Below are positions 63,368 to 64,000 of a stretch of 64,000 nt of DNA, piece by piece. Source of the DNA: Methylomicrobium agile (lineage in GTDB: Bacteria > Pseudomonadota > Gammaproteobacteria > Methylococcales > Methylomonadaceae); NCBI RefSeq assembly GCF_000733855.1, contig NZ_JPOJ01000001.1, forward strand, positions 806,001 to 870,000. The letters run 5' to 3'. The notes under the pieces are model-generated. The model made no database searches. It was not told where the DNA came from and worked only from the letters and a program-made list of their open reading frames with translations. Position 1 is the first letter of the stretch; the number at the start of each line of letters is the position of its first letter. Made by a program: the position numbers and the translations under genes.

Positions 63368-63373
63368 TTGATC

Positions 63374-63757
63374 ATGGGCTGGCGCGAACGCAAACACGAA
63401 GAAACTTATTCAGATAACGAAGTGGAAGAGCGGCTGAAGGAAGAATTGCCGCATTGGTATCTCGAAAATGGCTGGATACGCCGCAAATACAAAACCAGCG
63501 GCTGGAAAGGCACGCTGATGGTAGTCAACACGGTCGGCCATCTGGCGGAAGCCGCTTTTCATCACCCTGATTTGACCGTTTCCTATGCTTTCGTGATCGT
63601 CAAGTTGATGAATCATGCCGCCAAAGGCATTACGAATAAAGACTTTGAGCTGGCACACAAGATAGAAGAAGTGGTGATGTGGCAGCCGGGCAAGGAAGGC
63701 GGCGCTTTGGAAGGAACACCGGACGATCCCCGCTTCAAATACATTAAATACGACTGA
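63374..63757 (+). CDS. phhB: Pterin-4a-carbinolamine dehydratase
   Basis: The protein has 127 residues from the ATG at 63374, after AGGAGG. It has HWYLENGWIRRKYKTSGWKG and the active-site pattern AFHHPDLTVSYAFVIVKLMNHA with TNKDFELAHKIEEVV. The HHPDLTV motif and later Asp match the PCD family. It recycles pterin cofactor for a hydroxylase. No phenylalanine hydroxylase gene is adjacent. The C-terminal extension (QPGKEGGALEGTPDDPRFKYI) is longer than in the shortest PCD proteins. Confidence 0.92.
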   Translation: MGWRERKHEETYSDNEVEERLKEELPHWYLENGWIRRKYKTSGWKGTLMVVNTVGHLAEAAFHHPDLTVSYAFVIVKLMNHAAKGITNKDFELAHKIEEVVMWQPGKEGGALEGTPDDPRFKYIKYD

Positions 63758-63790
63758 TCGGCGCGAGCCGCGCTTTTTGGAAGGATACGC

Positions 63791-63820
63791 TACAGGCTTG
63801 CGGCGCGCCGCAAGCCTGTA
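63791..63820. repeat. 30-bp perfect palindrome downstream of phhB and fbaA
   Basis: TACAGGCTTGCGGCG and its exact complement meet with no loop and no T-run. It lies between two converging genes, where a bidirectional structure could act as a terminator or transcript-end signal. Confidence 0.7.
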
Positions 63821-63834
63821 ACTTCCGGAACCCG

Positions 63835-64000
63835 TTACAGCGAGTTAACCGAATTCAGATCCATGAAGGCCTGCTGCAGGCGACTGACCATGCCGAGCTC
63901 GCCTTCCCGCTGCCACACACGCGGATCGTAGTATTTCTTGTTTGGCTTGTCGTCGCCTTCGGGGTTGCCGATCTGGCCTTGCAGGTAACCTTCATTTTTC
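63835..64000 (-). CDS. fbaA: Class II fructose-bisphosphate aldolase, C-terminal end (partial)
   Basis: Reading the minus strand to the TAA at 63837-63835 gives the last about 54 residues: NEGYLQGQIGNPEGDDKPNK, then KKYYDPRVWQREGELGMVSR and LQQAFMDLNSVNSL, matching the C-terminus of the FbaA type of class II aldolase. The body and the metal site lie outside the window. It would cleave FBP in glycolysis or the RuMP cycle. Confidence 0.93.
   Translation of the reverse strand, partial: KNEGYLQGQIGNPEGDDKPNKKYYDPRVWQREGELGMVSRLQQAFMDLNSVNSL

Noticed and set aside
1-64000. CRISPR arrays, rRNA genes or a recognisable prophage with structural genes
   Set aside because: No regular spacer repeats, no rRNA sequence and no capsid, portal or tail genes were seen anywhere in the window.

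Overview
The window is a GC-rich bacterial chromosome fragment from a gammaproteobacterium. The mix of genes (RuMP-compatible sugar enzymes such as ribulose-phosphate epimerase and a class II fructose-bisphosphate aldolase, a pteridine reductase, an AP2-domain protein, a sensory-rhodopsin-transducer homologue, and dispersed GTAGG-type palindromic repeats) fits a type I methanotroph (Methylococcales). No methane or methanol oxidation gene lies in the window, so that placement is inference.

Layout. 1-5427 is accessory: a two-gene minus-strand module (partial AIPR-family nuclease plus SNF2-type helicase, probably phage defence), then a decayed IS3 transposase and the tail of a dead integrase. 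5428-13635 is a compact 8.2-kb integrative element bounded by a 46-bp direct repeat of the 3' part of tRNA-Thr(UGU). It carries a P4-type integrase, a DUF433/DUF5615 toxin-antitoxin pair, an AlpA-like regulator, a split primase zinc finger and SF3 helicase, a TubC-N/Cys protein, a zinc-ribbon protein, an SSB and several small unknown genes. It has no structural phage genes, which is the architecture of a satellite or minimal integrative element.

13.7-37.5 kb is mostly core: ygiQ, a spermidine-synthase-like gene, a secreted protein/DUF2760/Hsp70 cluster, a NIF3-like gene, small stress genes (ChaB, CsbD, DUF2795), a tRNA Pro-Arg-His cluster, a PEBP protein, a frameshifted DUF4010 membrane gene, an isopropylmalate/citramalate-synthase-family enzyme, a co-directional tonB-exbB-exbD plus ABC importer block with a terminator hairpin in front of tonB, a lipoprotein, an aspartic protease, tRNA-Met, ychF and a YgfX-like gene.

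38.0-43.5 kb holds a metallothionein coupled to a TPP-dependent enzyme. They are followed by a decayed set (enolase-superfamily enzyme, FAD/Fe-S oxidase, SDR) broken by frameshifts, a nonsense codon and two deletion junctions, then an orphan sensory rhodopsin transducer homologue. 44-64 kb is core metabolism: plsY, folB, folK and pteridine reductase; trpE-trpG-trpD-trpC-murI; rpe; an FAH-family hydrolase; a two-component system; yggX, mutY and a frameshifted asmA; a peroxiredoxin; an AP2-domain protein behind a promoter overlapped by a 24-bp palindrome; a lipoprotein; a pterin-carbinolamine dehydratase with a hairpin over its ribosome site; and the end of fbaA.
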